Below, in pieces: positions 1 through 6,997 of a DNA stretch of 10,240 nucleotides; positions within the stretch are counted from its first letter, which is position 1; the number at the start of each line of letters is the position of its first letter. The position numbers and the translations under genes are program-made. The stretch is from NCBI GenBank assembly GCA_000310025.1, contig FN648470.1:197502-207741 (forward strand), read 5' to 3'. The notes beneath the pieces were generated by a model. That model had not been told where the DNA came from. It did no database searches and was given only the letters and a program-made list of their open reading frames with translations. This DNA comes from Ectocarpus siliculosus. Taxonomy: Eukaryota; Sar; Phaeophyceae; Ectocarpales; Ectocarpaceae.

Positions 1-56
1 TGTTGGGGGAGAGGGGGTAGGCGGGGTGAAGGGCGGGGGGGTGGGGGGGGGGGGTA
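1..56 (+). other. G-rich tract with G-quadruplex potential
   Basis: Several runs of four or more G lie close together: GGGGG, GGGGG, GGGG, then a run of G broken by single T or C up to about position 54. Four G-runs separated by loops of a few bases meet the usual sequence rule for an intramolecular G-quadruplex. Nothing here looks coding; the reading frame through it gives only Gly-rich low complexity. Confidence 0.6.
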
Positions 57-441
57 CTCATGTTTTGCATGCCGTTGTCATTAGACCATTGACATCGCAT
101 CCCTACAAAGCCGGGACGGAGCGCGCCGGGTTCTCACCGGACGACGACGACGGGGGGCTACTCGTGTTCTTGCGTGCCTTCGTTACGGTTAGACCATTGA
201 CCACGCGTCCTGTCGAGAGAGGACGGAGCATGTTTCCCACGGGACCGATCACCGATGGTCAACCGCCCCTTCCTACCTTGCCAAAGGTGGCTCAAAACAA
301 CTTTTCCCTACCCTATACATATATCCTATCGATATCACTTCCCACCCTTTCCGTTCACTTCCTATGGCACGGGTGGGGGGCCCACAAGACATTTGTATCT
401 ATTTTCCATACAGCAATTTGTCCCCCATGTACAAGGCCGCT
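57..441. other. Non-genic stretch with a diverged 108-bp direct repeat
   Basis: No convincing gene. Two related segments, about 73-125 and 181-233, share the core TTAGACCATTGAC and a later GGACGGAGC, spaced about 108 bp apart. This looks like an old tandem duplication. The remainder (about 240-440) shows no recognisable feature; a 63-codon frame starting at 255 has no coding character. Confidence 0.45.
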
Positions 442-681
442 GTTAGATAAAGACTTATCCACTATGCTACACAGTCAACGTTGACTCAGTGGTCTAGTCG
501 CACGGGTTCGAATTCCAGCTGGATCACTTTTGAAGGACCCTAACTACTTTATCAGTAGCGTGTGGCGAGGGGTTCGGCCCCGGAGATCCCTATCACCCCA
601 TGACCCAGCTGGGAGGCTAAGAGCCTACGAGTATATCTCTTGTTAGATAAAGACTTATCCATTATGCTACTCAGTCAACGA
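442..681 (+). repeat. About 40-bp direct repeats flanking a 158-bp segment
   Basis: The sequence at 442-481 recurs at 641-680 with about three mismatches. Both start GTTAGATAAAGACTTATCC and end CAGTCAACG. The second copy continues with GATGACTAGTCTA, matching TTGACTCAGTGGTCTA after the first copy with a short deletion, so this is a roughly 199-bp period tandem duplication rather than a simple target site duplication. The segment between contains small hairpins (GGGG/CCCC around TTCGG near 572-585, and AGGCT/AGCCT near 614-628). Confidence 0.6.
482..537 (+). other. tRNA-like remnant with A-box and B-box motifs
   Basis: TGACTCAGTGG (about 483-493) resembles the Pol III A-box of tRNA genes. GGTTCGAATTCC (about 506-517) is close to the B-box GGTTCGANTCC with one inserted base. 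A run of T follows at 528-531. The boxes are only about 22 bases apart, too close for a whole tRNA because the anticodon arm is missing, and the acceptor and T stems do not pair well. It could be a deleted tRNA gene or the head of a tRNA-derived SINE. A functional tRNA is not supported. Confidence 0.35.
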
Positions 682-742
682 TGACTAGTCTAAAGGTGTA
701 ACTTTATCTTATAGCCGCATTGTGCCAAGAGGTTGACACCCA

Positions 743-960
743 ATATGCTTACCGTAGGTGACACCACAAAATACCACACCCCCTGGACCCTTTTTCAAAG
801 CTTGACTTACTCCGCAGACGAAAGAGTGACAGTGCCGAAAACGGTGGCGTTGGGACCATTCCCCCGAGACCTTTCCGACAACGCACAAATACGACTTGGA
901 GCTTTTTGAAAATCGGTCTAGGGGGTGTGGTATCTTGTGTCATGTCACCTACGGCATATA
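743..960 (+). mobile_element. MITE family A, copy 1 (full length)
   Basis: The left end (743-800) and right end (896-959) are inverted copies of each other over about 55 bp. Each runs from ATATGC through CGTAGGTGACA, ATACCACACCCCCT and TTTCAAAGCTT or the matching complement. The left arm has a TTA insertion after ATATGC. The interior contains GACAGTGCCGAAAACGGTGG and CGAGACCTTTCCGA, which match the interior of the copies at 9456-9680 and 9943-10090. Size about 218 bp, no coding capacity: a non-autonomous TIR transposon. The target site may be a TA dinucleotide, but this is not clear. Confidence 0.8.
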
Positions 961-1423
961 GCCCTCTGGGCGATGGCATTAGAAATACCCGACGCAGGGC
1001 CGATCAAACCTTGCATACTCCTCTGGTCGATGGCGGCGACGGCGGGGTAGGGGAGGGCGGCGAAGCCGCGATGAAGCTTCTTCCTCCTCCTCCTCCTCCT
1101 CCTTCTTCCGGGCCTTGGTCGTTCGGCTGAAGGGCGGAGGTAGTCTCACCACCGTACCCGGTAGCGGCACTAGAAGGACGGCCGCCATGATAACCGTTCA
1201 ACGGACAAAAAAAAAAAAAGCGCACGACAATGGCGGTTGGTTCAAGCACCAAACAGTGGCAAATACATACCCACTGGACTCAAAAGGTGCGCCTCGTTGG
1301 GAGGCAAAAGAAGTGAGCATCGCCAGAAGGTTGTCGAGGAAAACAAATCCCAAAAGGGAGGCCGTTGAATGACGGTTTCGGTTTCTGAAAGGTGCACTTC
1401 TTGCTGTCCGCTTCCCAACACCG
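961..1423. other. Non-genic stretch with (TCC)n microsatellite and a weak small ORF
   Basis: The stretch holds a (TCC)n tract at 1081-1108, an A13 run at 1207-1219 and a weak plus-strand reading frame of 61 codons at 1187-1372. That frame begins in a favourable GCCGCCATGA context and encodes a Lys/Arg-rich peptide (KKKKAHDNGG, later RRLSRKTNPKREAVE). The A-run lies inside it, there is no donor or domain, and its length is within chance. I treat it as unsupported. Nothing else is recognisable. Confidence 0.4.
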
Positions 1424-1605
1424 CAACCAACAACAGCAGCAACAGCAGCAGCAACACAACAAGAACAAGAACAAGAACAGGAACAAGAACAAGAACAAGA
1501 ACAAGACAAAAACAAGAACAATAACAATAACAACAACAAGAACAAGACAAGAACAAGACAAAAACAAGAACAAGAACAAGAACAACAACAACAACAACAA
1601 CGAGG
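1424..1605 (+). repeat. Expanded AAC/CAG and AACAAG minisatellite
   Basis: About 180 bp made almost entirely of CAACAG, AACAAG, AACAAT and AAC units. It starts as (CAACAG)n, moves to (AACAAG)n with interruptions AACAGG and ACAAAA, and ends in pure (AAC)n. All three forward frames stay open because the units lack stops, so the poly-Gln/Asn and Lys-Asn frames (and the poly-Leu, Val or Cys frames of the opposite strand) are by-products of base composition. Purine-biased on this strand. Confidence 0.9.
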
Positions 1606-1946
1606 GAGGTAACGCCAAGCACGAGTCACAACGAATACTTCTAGCAGATGCGAAATACTTACACTTGCATGCGTTCACTCACTCACCTCAACGCTACACC
1701 CTCGGCAGCACCCCCTCCCCCCCCTCCCCGCCCTCCCCTGCTGCTGTCGGCACCCGCCGCCTCTTGCAAGAAGAAGGGAGCAACCTCGCCGTCGCTCTCG
1801 CCACCGCCCCCCCCGCCCCCCTCCGTCCGCCTTTGCTGTCTCGCCGCCTCCGCTGAGCCCGCCGCAAATCTCAGCGGCCCGGCGGCTTGATGAGGTGTGT
1901 CGCCACTGACAGCCTGCCGCGTCGAGAGGCGCGCGCGAGGCAGGGC
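1606..1946. other. Non-genic stretch with C-rich pyrimidine tract
   Basis: Between about 1705 and 1850 the plus strand is mostly C and T, with runs of CCCCCC, CCTCCCC and CCGCC. Open frames through it give Pro/Ser/Ala-rich peptides with no domain, splice donor or convincing start. A CpG-dense patch (GTCGAGAGGCGCGCGCG) follows at 1921-1937. No gene is supported. Confidence 0.4.
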
Positions 1947-2300
1947 CGGGTCGGGTGGGCATCAAAGATATTGTGTGTATGTATTTAGAGCTTCTGCGTG
2001 AAAAGGCGAATCCTCCAGAGGGACGTGTGGTTAGCTATAAAAGAGTCGTCATCATACCACGGCTGCCACCGCGCCCCCCGAAAACACACACTTCGACGAA
2101 GATTTCGGTCTTTCTTTTCGAGGAGGGTCGGGTGGGCATCAAAAGGATGTTTTATGTATGTAGAGGTTCTGCGTGAAGACTGAATCATCCACCAAAAAGG
2201 GGTGTGGTTTGGTACGTGGGGGTCGTTACGATGCCACGGCCGCCACCGCGCGTCCAACAAACACCCTTGCCCAAGACTTCGGTCGTTCGTTATTATTATA
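1947..2300 (+). repeat. 177-bp direct tandem duplication, two diverged units
   Basis: Unit 1 (about 1947-2123) and unit 2 (about 2124-2300) share landmarks in the same order: GTCGGGTGGGCATCAAA (1950 and 2127), TGTATGTA followed by AGAG and TTCTGCGTGAA, then CCACGGC and GCCACCGCGC, and finally GACTTCGGTC or GATTTCGGTC. Identity looks like about 70-75 percent by eye. Unit 1 carries TATAAAAG at 2037-2044, which the second unit has lost. Nothing coding is shared between the units. Confidence 0.75.
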
Positions 2301-2325
2301 CTATATGATGACAGTACTTGTCGTG

Positions 2326-2326
2326 T

Positions 2327-2357
<31 letters not shown>
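2326..2357 (+). repeat. (GTT)n microsatellite
   Basis: About ten consecutive GTT triplets. The poly-Val, Leu or Cys frames across it are composition artefacts. Confidence 0.95.
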
Positions 2358-3263
2358 CTTCATGTCAAAAACCGTTCCGGTCTCCGCTCAGTACCTTCTG
2401 AAGAACTACAGTGGCGAATCCCGCCCCCCCGCGGGCCTCCCCGCCCCATGCGGGCAACGTGTACATCTCGCAAGCACACAATAAATAGCATGCAACTACT
2501 GTTGTTCAAGCTAACGCCAAGCGCCGGAATGTGATCATTTGTGCCCATCCCTACAATTAGGTAACCATGGTGCAGTCTGCGGTCCTCGATAGCGATACCC
2601 TCAATAGCGGAATGCCCTCTACAGCGGCGCCGAAATCGCGTGGCACAAATGCATTTCTCAGTGCTGCCCTGTTGTATAGCGGCACCAAAACCTCTTGTCG
2701 CTACCTACCGCTAATTGAGGACCGCCGGCTGTATGTACGAAGGTAGCTTCGGCATTCTCGTTCGGAGCCTTGTGTGTAAGACTCTCCCAGTACACGGATT
2801 TGTCATGTTTTTCTTTTGGGTTCGTTGAAAAAAACAACAAAGGTTCGCTGCTGGTCTGTTCGCGTCAGAACACACATCAGCTGGTGTGTGAGAGCTGTTG
2901 AGCTTGGGAAACGTCATACCGCAGTAGCTGGCAGTCAGCTGTGGTGCTTCTACTACGTTCATTGTCATCTTGCGTCACCCCGCTTCATGACACTGCTGTG
3001 CTCTCTTGAGCCCATTCCAGAGGCACCCCTTGTACAAAATACAGCAGGGGCGTCTGAGTTTCAAACGCGTTGTTGGGTTTCCAAAAAAAAAATACCAGGC
3101 AATCGTCGTGTTGGTTCGGTGCGATGTCCTTCACAAAAAGTCGCCCCCAAAGCACTCCCGCGGAAGAAACAGCAACACAAAAAAAATGCCTCCGCTGACG
3201 CTAATGGATTCACCGACAACGCCATGCATGGAGAATTGACAGTGGCCGAGGCCTGGTGTCACG
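2358..3263. other. Non-genic stretch, possible short exon at 2567-2742
   Basis: No convincing gene. The best candidate is a 59-codon plus-strand frame (2567-2746) with a good start context (ACCATGG). It contains a degenerate AATAGCGG/ACAGCGG motif near 2588-2632, and AAG|GTAGCT at 2740-2748 could be a weak donor. The frame has no recognised domain. A longer plus-strand frame (ATG at 2987, stop 3371-3373) overlaps the better-supported minus-strand exon and contains a poly-A run. ACAATAAATAG at 2479-2489 is an isolated polyadenylation-like motif. Confidence 0.35.
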
Positions 3264-3269
3264 TTTATT
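3264..3269 (-). promoter_or_regulatory. Poly(A) signal AATAAA on the minus strand
   Basis: Read on the minus strand, the stop codon TAA (3273-3271) is followed at once by AAAATAAA, giving a canonical AATAAA hexamer at 3269-3264. Its position fits the 3' end of the minus-strand gene, although the hexamer is unusually close to the stop and is not required in many protists and algae. Confidence 0.4.
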
Positions 3270-3270
3270 T

Positions 3271-3609
3271 TTACGACCATTTGTCCCGGACTCTACAACC
3301 TGTGGACAACTGTAGACAAAACAGAGACGGGTTCGGTGTGCTAATAAATGCTACTCCGCCATGGTCGCAATAAAAATAACAATAAAACGTTGCACCACGC
3401 CCAACCTCAGAGGTCATCGTCGTCAGCTCCGCCGAATCCTCCCCTCTTTGGTGCTGTTGGTGCTGTTGGTGCTGGTGTTGGTGTTGCTGCTTCTTCCTGT
3501 TGCCTGACACCGGTGGCGATGGTGGCGGGGAGAATGCCACCTCCTCTTCCTCGTCGTCGTCGTCGTCGTGATCATCGTAGGCGTCTTCTTGCGGAATAGG
3601 AGCAATCAC
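3271..3609 (-). CDS. Probable terminal exon of minus-strand gene: acidic, Pro/Ser and His/Gln-rich protein
   Basis: On the minus strand an acceptor GTGTCAG (AG ends at 3610) is followed by a phase 0 frame of 112 codons and a TAA stop. Residues in order: VIAPIPQEDAYDDH, an Asp/Glu run (about residues 15-23), VAFSPPPSPPVSGNRKK, a Gln/His repeat from CAC/CAA/CAG triplets, then EDSAELTTMTSEVGRG and a 45-residue Cys/aromatic tail. The first 65 residues use GC-rich codons and look coding; the tail could instead be intron if a donor such as GAG|GTTGGG near 3407 is used. The phase matches the donor of the exon at 6670-6765, and the join gives AASYVGE-VIAPIPQE, which reads smoothly. No catalytic domain is seen. 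The family is unknown; an adaptor or Golgi-associated protein with an acidic linker is one guess. The D/E and Q/H runs come from in-frame microsatellites. Confidence 0.45.
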   Translation of the reverse strand: MIAPIPQEDAYDDHDDDDDEEEEVAFSPPPSPPVSGNRKKQQHQHQHQQHQQHQRGEDSAELTTMTSEVGRGATFYCYFYCDHGGVAFISTPNPSLFCLQLSTGCRVRDKWS

Positions 3610-4375
3610 CTGACACGTGTGATACAAGCAAGTGTCTTTTAGTGCTCTTGCATGTTTGCATGAAGACTTCTTCTTGCGGAATAGGAGCAGTCACCTAACA
3701 CGTGTGACGCAAGCAAGTGTTTTTATTGCTTCTTCCTGCTTTGCTTCTTACATCTTGTAATTAATGATACTTCTTGCGGAATAGGAGCAATCACCTGACA
3801 CGTGTGATGCAAGCAAGTGTTTTTAGTGCTCTTACATGTTTGCATGAAGACTACTTCTTGCGGAATAGGAGCAATCACCTAACACGTGTGATGCAAGCAA
3901 GTGTTTTTATTGCTTGTTCCTGCTTTGCTTCTTACATCTTGTACTACTAACAATAGTTCTTGCGGAATAGGAGCAATCACCTGTCATGTGTGACGCAAGC
4001 AGGAGTTTTTGTTGCTTCTTGCATCATGCTTGTATCAACACTTCTTGCTTCTTTACTACGTATATGGACCATTTTTGCAGAATTAGCAGCAATCACCTAA
4101 CATGTGTGATGCAAGCAAAGAGTGTGTTTTTAGTTTTTAGCTTCTTGCCCACTGCTTGTATGAACACTTCTTGCTTCTTACATATATACTTGTATTAAGA
4201 CTTCTTGCGGAATAGGAGCAGTCACCTAACATGTGTGATGCAAGCGACTGTTCTTACTGCCTGTTACCGCTTCTTGTACTAACACACTAACACTTCTTGC
4301 TTCTTGCATACTTGCATTAGCACTTCTTGCGGAATAGGAGCAATCACCTGACATGTGGGATGCAAGCAAGAGTAA
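3583..4375 (-). repeat. Eight-unit tandem array carrying splice acceptor and exon start
   Basis: A core of about 45 bp (plus strand CTTCTTGCGGAATAGGAGCA, then ATCACCTGACACGTGTGATG) recurs eight times. Counting the acceptor trinucleotide, copies lie at 3610, 3695, 3795, 3879, 3981, 4097, 4226 and 4348, giving spacings 85, 100, 84, 102, 116, 129 and 122. The first five form an A-B-A-B dimer pattern, so the array grew by dimer duplication. On the minus strand every copy has a CAG or TAG followed by GTGATTGCT (or a near variant), which is the start of the exon at 3609, with an ACTAAAA or AATAAAA branch-like motif upstream in most. Spacer parts are T-rich (GCTTCTTGC, CTTACATCTTG). The unit at 4074-4120 is the most diverged. 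Confidence 0.85.
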
Positions 4376-4698
4376 ATATTCTCGTCCAACATACTTACTT
4401 GTTTCCTCTTATTTCTACCTACGATTTTTCGCAAGAAAAAACAGGAGAAAACAAGCATTCCGCCCGGGAAGGCAAGACGAAAACCCAACATGTTTACCAA
4501 GCAAAGGCCGAGAGAACAAAGGACCGTCGTAGATTTAGATTTCGTAGATACATGTGGCGGACACATTCGGCCGTTACGCGGATTTGATCATAGTGAAAAT
4601 GATTTTGAGGCCGTGAGCATGAGGCGGACCGATTACAGCCAGATACATATATAGCATACTTCTTTTTTAGAAAGTACAAGCATATTTTGCAAGGGTGT
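4376..4698. other. Unique spacer within the minus-strand intron
   Basis: No gene recognised. It contains the first copy of a direct repeat (4525-4573). Short frames on both strands run into the flanking satellites and have no coding character. Confidence 0.35.
4525..4573 (+). repeat. Direct repeat, left copy (partner at 5950-5994)
   Basis: CGTCGTAGATT, TTCGTAGAT, then a TGGCGGACA and GCCG block match 5950-5994 in the same order and orientation, with a 7-base insertion (TAGATTT) here. The pair brackets both TACCGA satellite blocks. Confidence 0.6.
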
Positions 4699-5045
4699 GT
4701 TCGGTAAGGTACGGGTACGCTCGGTAAGGTATTGAAAAAGTACCGAAGCATACCGAGAATTTCGGTAAGGTATTGAAAAAGTACCGAAGTATACCGAGAA
4801 TTTCGGTAAGGTATTGAGATATTACCGAAGCATGTACCGGTACCCTCGGTATTTATCGAGGGTATACCGAGATGTTCGGTAAGGTATTGAGATAGTACCG
4901 AAGAGTACCGAGAATTTCGGTAAGGCATTCAAAAATTACCGAAGTATACCGAGATTTCCGGTGTGGTATTGAAAATTACCGAAGCATACCGAGACGCTCG
5001 GTATGGTAAATACCGGCGGTATTTACCGGCGGTATGCCTCGGTCG
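4699..5045 (+). repeat. TACCGA palindromic satellite, block 1
   Basis: About eight units of roughly 42 bp with the pattern TTCGGTAAGGTATTGA, a short A/T stretch, then TACCGAAG and TACCGAGA. TACCGA and TCGGTA are reverse complements, so each unit can fold on itself. At about 4832-4871 a longer hairpin is formed by GGTACCCTCG and CGAGGGTATACC. The block ends with a perfect inverted repeat GGTAAATACC-GGC-GGTATTTACC at 5005-5027. Reading frames across it are repetitive and not taken as genes. Confidence 0.9.
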
Positions 5046-5420
5046 AAACGTCCCTATCGCCAGCAGCCAGTCTCTTCCTAATATAATACGCATACCAATA
5101 CGCATACCATGCTGCTCCTCCGCCGCTACACCATCCATGTCAGAGGCTCTGCTGTTCTTCACCTGCAAAGCAGCGGTTGGTTGCGCTTGGCTACAACTGA
5201 CGCATCAACACATGTAGTCATACACTTGATGCCAATCTTGGTGCCTTGAGACTACAGCTTGCCTCACTGCTCATGGTGCTCGGTATACTACCGCGTGTAC
5301 CCAGACAGGCACGGTCTTGTGATGTTCGGTATAGGGTGCAGCAGTTGTGTGTTTCGATGTTCGAAATTCGGGAGGGATACACAGTTTGTGTGGTGAGTGG
5401 AAAGAGTAACGTCACAGTGT
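5046..5420. other. Non-repetitive spacer between satellite blocks
   Basis: A short direct repeat AATACGCATACC occurs twice at about 5086-5108. Isolated satellite-like words (CTCGGTATAC, GTTCGGTATAGGG) appear at 5279 and 5324, suggesting older decayed units. No gene is supported; open frames of about 60-85 codons here lack starts, domains or splice sites that I can defend. Confidence 0.35.
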
Positions 5421-5466
5421 CGGTAGGGGTATAGGGGTATGGACTCCATACTCCATACCCCTACCG
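5421..5466. repeat. Perfect 12-bp inverted repeat with alternative fold
   Basis: CGGTAGGGGTAT (5421-5432) pairs perfectly with ATACCCCTACCG (5455-5466). An alternative stem uses GGGGTATGGA (5434-5443) with TCCATACCCC (5452-5461) and an 8-base loop. The two stems exclude each other, giving either a long-loop or a tight hairpin. Confidence 0.8.
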
Positions 5467-5479
5467 TATGGAGGGCTGT

Positions 5480-5917
5480 AGTACCGGTACCACCTCGGTA
5501 TTTTGTGACGGGTGTACGGTACCCTCGGTATTTGTCAAGGGTATACCGAGATGTTCGGTAAGGCATTGAGATATTACCGAAGTGTACCGAGAATTTCGGT
5601 AAGGTATTGAAAATTTACCGAAGTATACCGAGAATTTCGGTAAGGTATTGAGATATTACCGAAGAATGTACCGGTACCCTAGGTATTTATCGAGGGTATA
5701 CCGAGATGTTCGGTAAGGTATTGAGATATTACCGAAGCATGTACCGGTACCCTCGGTATTTGTCGAGGGTATACCGAGATTGTTGGTAAGGTATTGAAAA
5801 ATATCGAGAATTTCGGTAGGGTATTGAGATATTACCAAAGCGTACCGAGACGCTCTGTATGGTAAATACCGGCGGTATTTACCGGCGGTACGCTTCGGTA
5901 GTACCTTACCGAACACA
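5480..5917 (+). repeat. TACCGA palindromic satellite, block 2
   Basis: Same family as 4699-5045. GTACCGGTACC followed by CTCGGTATTT, TCGAGGGTATACCGAG and GTTCGGTAAGGTATTGAGA recurs at about 5515-5560, 5666-5720 and 5738-5790, with ATTACCGAAG spacers. It ends like block 1 with the perfect inverted repeat GGTAAATACC-GGC-GGTATTTACC (5861-5883) and a CGGTACGCTTCGGTA tail. The shared terminal structure suggests that block 1 and block 2 are copies of one composite element. Confidence 0.9.
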
Positions 5918-5949
5918 TCCTTGATATTTTGTAGGGCGAAAGACGGAGA

Positions 5950-5994
5950 TCGTCGTAGATTTCGTAGATGTACGTGGCGGACAGATTCCAGCCG
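5950..5994 (+). repeat. Direct repeat, right copy (partner at 4525-4573)
   Basis: CGTCGTAGATTTCGTAGATG, then TGGCGGACAGATT and GCCG, parallel the copy at 4525-4573. Together they bracket about 1.4 kb of satellite and spacer. Confidence 0.6.
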
Positions 5995-6011
5995 CTGATA
6001 TGGCACACTGC

Positions 6012-6669
6012 TCACGTGCACCGTCGACAGCTTGTGGCGTGATGATACATACATAGCCCATGGCCAGTCTTAAGGAGGTGGGGAGGGAAGAGCGGCCAAA
6101 GCCGAGGTCGAGGCAAAAGGTTGTGTACTAAAAAAGAAGGAAGAAAAGAATGGTTGGGTGCAAGACGGGAGATTGGCCCTGCGTAAAGAGCGGAACACCT
6201 AAAATGGTTGATGGACGAACATCCTTTGAAGCCTGCTGAGAGCAAGCGGCAAAAATGATGCGACTTCCTCTGTGCCTCTGTGCCTTTCATGCCCACAGAT
6301 AGCGGACACACTGATGGTGGATCACCAACACCTTCCAACCCAACTACAACACATGTACAGCCGTAGTACAACCGTCGTTGCATCGGAACAAATGGTGCTT
6401 GAGAAACCTCCTCCCCCAACGCTGCGGAGTACAGCCGATGTGTACTCCAAAAATACGCGCCCGCCAAACGCCAAGCGCTCAACCACAGAGGTTCTTCTAA
6501 AGCCTTCAGCCTTTTCTCACTCAGACCTTTTGGAAAAGCCGACCACCACAAGTACTGCACGTGATCTTGCCAGCAGGAGCAAATGTAGTGGGGTGTTATC
6601 TCACGTCATGCAATAGACTATCTCCGAAGAACAGAGGAAACAAAACGAAACACAGCGAGTCTTGCTTAC
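6012..6669. other. Intron start of minus-strand gene; two opposed open frames of doubtful meaning
   Basis: If the exon at 6670-6765 is real, this is its intron. A minus-strand frame open from 6560 to 6012 contains GLSEKRLKALEEPLWLSAW and could begin after an acceptor GTGCAG near 6555 in phase 0, but the upstream pyrimidine tract is weak. On the plus strand, 6314-6616 (ATG, 100 codons) encodes a Ser/Thr/Pro-rich peptide with a loose repeat (RSTTVV, RSTADV, RSTTEV, each leading to a KP or RP), and a good acceptor-like CCTTTCATGCCCACAG ends at 6298. Both frames cannot be coding; neither shows a domain. I leave both unassigned. Confidence 0.3.
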
Positions 6670-6765
6670 CTCTCCCACGTAGGACGCGGCTTCAACGGCT
6701 CTCGACAGCCCCTGGCCAGCAAACCCGGCCCCCTTCCCCGCAATGCCGGTAACAGTCCCCCACAT
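6670..6765 (-). CDS. First exon of a minus-strand gene, Gly/Ala-rich N-terminus
   Basis: ATG (6765-6763) lies in a favourable context (A at -3). The 32-codon exon begins MWGTVTGIAGKGAG and continues FAGQGLSRAVEAASYVGE. It ends at GAG|GTAAGC, a near-consensus 5' splice site at 6670/6669, in phase 0. Codon third positions are mostly G or C, as in the plus-strand exons. The peptide is Gly/Ala-rich with spaced hydrophobics and could form an amphipathic helix of the kind found at the N-termini of some golgins and lipid-packing sensors; this is inference from composition only. The best partner exon is 3271-3609, which shares the phase and begins with an acidic linker. The start codon lies 232 bp from the divergent plus-strand gene. 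Confidence 0.55.
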
Positions 6766-6997
6766 GGTTCGCCTCCCGCACGCTGTGTCGGTGCTGGGTG
6801 GTGCTGGGAGTTGGTGTTGGTAGTGTAGTGTCAAGTGTGTGGTGGGGGCCCAAAAACCAAGAACTCATACTATTTCAACCCCCTATTCACACGCTCCATG
6901 TGTCTGCGTGCCCCCTCCTCAGCCGCTGCTCGTACGAATCCTCAACAACAACCAACCTCTGATCTCTGCGTTTGCCGCCGGCGCACCAGAGAGAACG
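6766..6997. promoter_or_regulatory. Short divergent promoter and 5' UTR region
   Basis: This gap separates the start codons of two genes transcribed away from each other, so both promoters and leaders must fit in 232 bp if the calls are right. It shows a GT-rich half (GGTGCTGGGTGGTGCTGGGA, 6791-6810) and a CA/CT-rich half from about 6850. No TATA box is evident. The G-rich to C-rich switch in strand composition is what a divergent promoter might show. Confidence 0.4.

Noticed and set aside
1198-1678. Three overlapping minus-strand frames of poly-Leu, Val, Cys and Phe
   Set aside because: They are complements of the same minisatellite in three frames; base composition explains them fully.
1392-1856. 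154-codon plus-strand frame rich in Gln, Asn and Lys
   Set aside because: It begins with GTG, not ATG, and is held open by the AAC/AACAAG minisatellite. No domain or splice signal.
2816-3373. 185-codon plus-strand frame, the longest in the window
   Set aside because: It starts at TTG, its first ATG is at 2987, it crosses an A-run, shows no domain or GC3 bias, and overlaps the better minus-strand exon. A frame of this length is not far from chance in 20 kb of both strands.
3583-4375. CRISPR array
   Set aside because: Spacing is irregular, the spacers are themselves repeated, the units are diverged and the sequence is eukaryotic.
4494-4928. Minus-strand frame of 144 codons with repeated PYRNSRY
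   Set aside because: Same satellite artefact as above.
5656-6054. Minus-strand frame of 132 codons with YRRYLPYRASRY-like repeats
   Set aside because: It translates the TACCGA satellite; the repeated peptides mirror the DNA repeat and recur in several frames.
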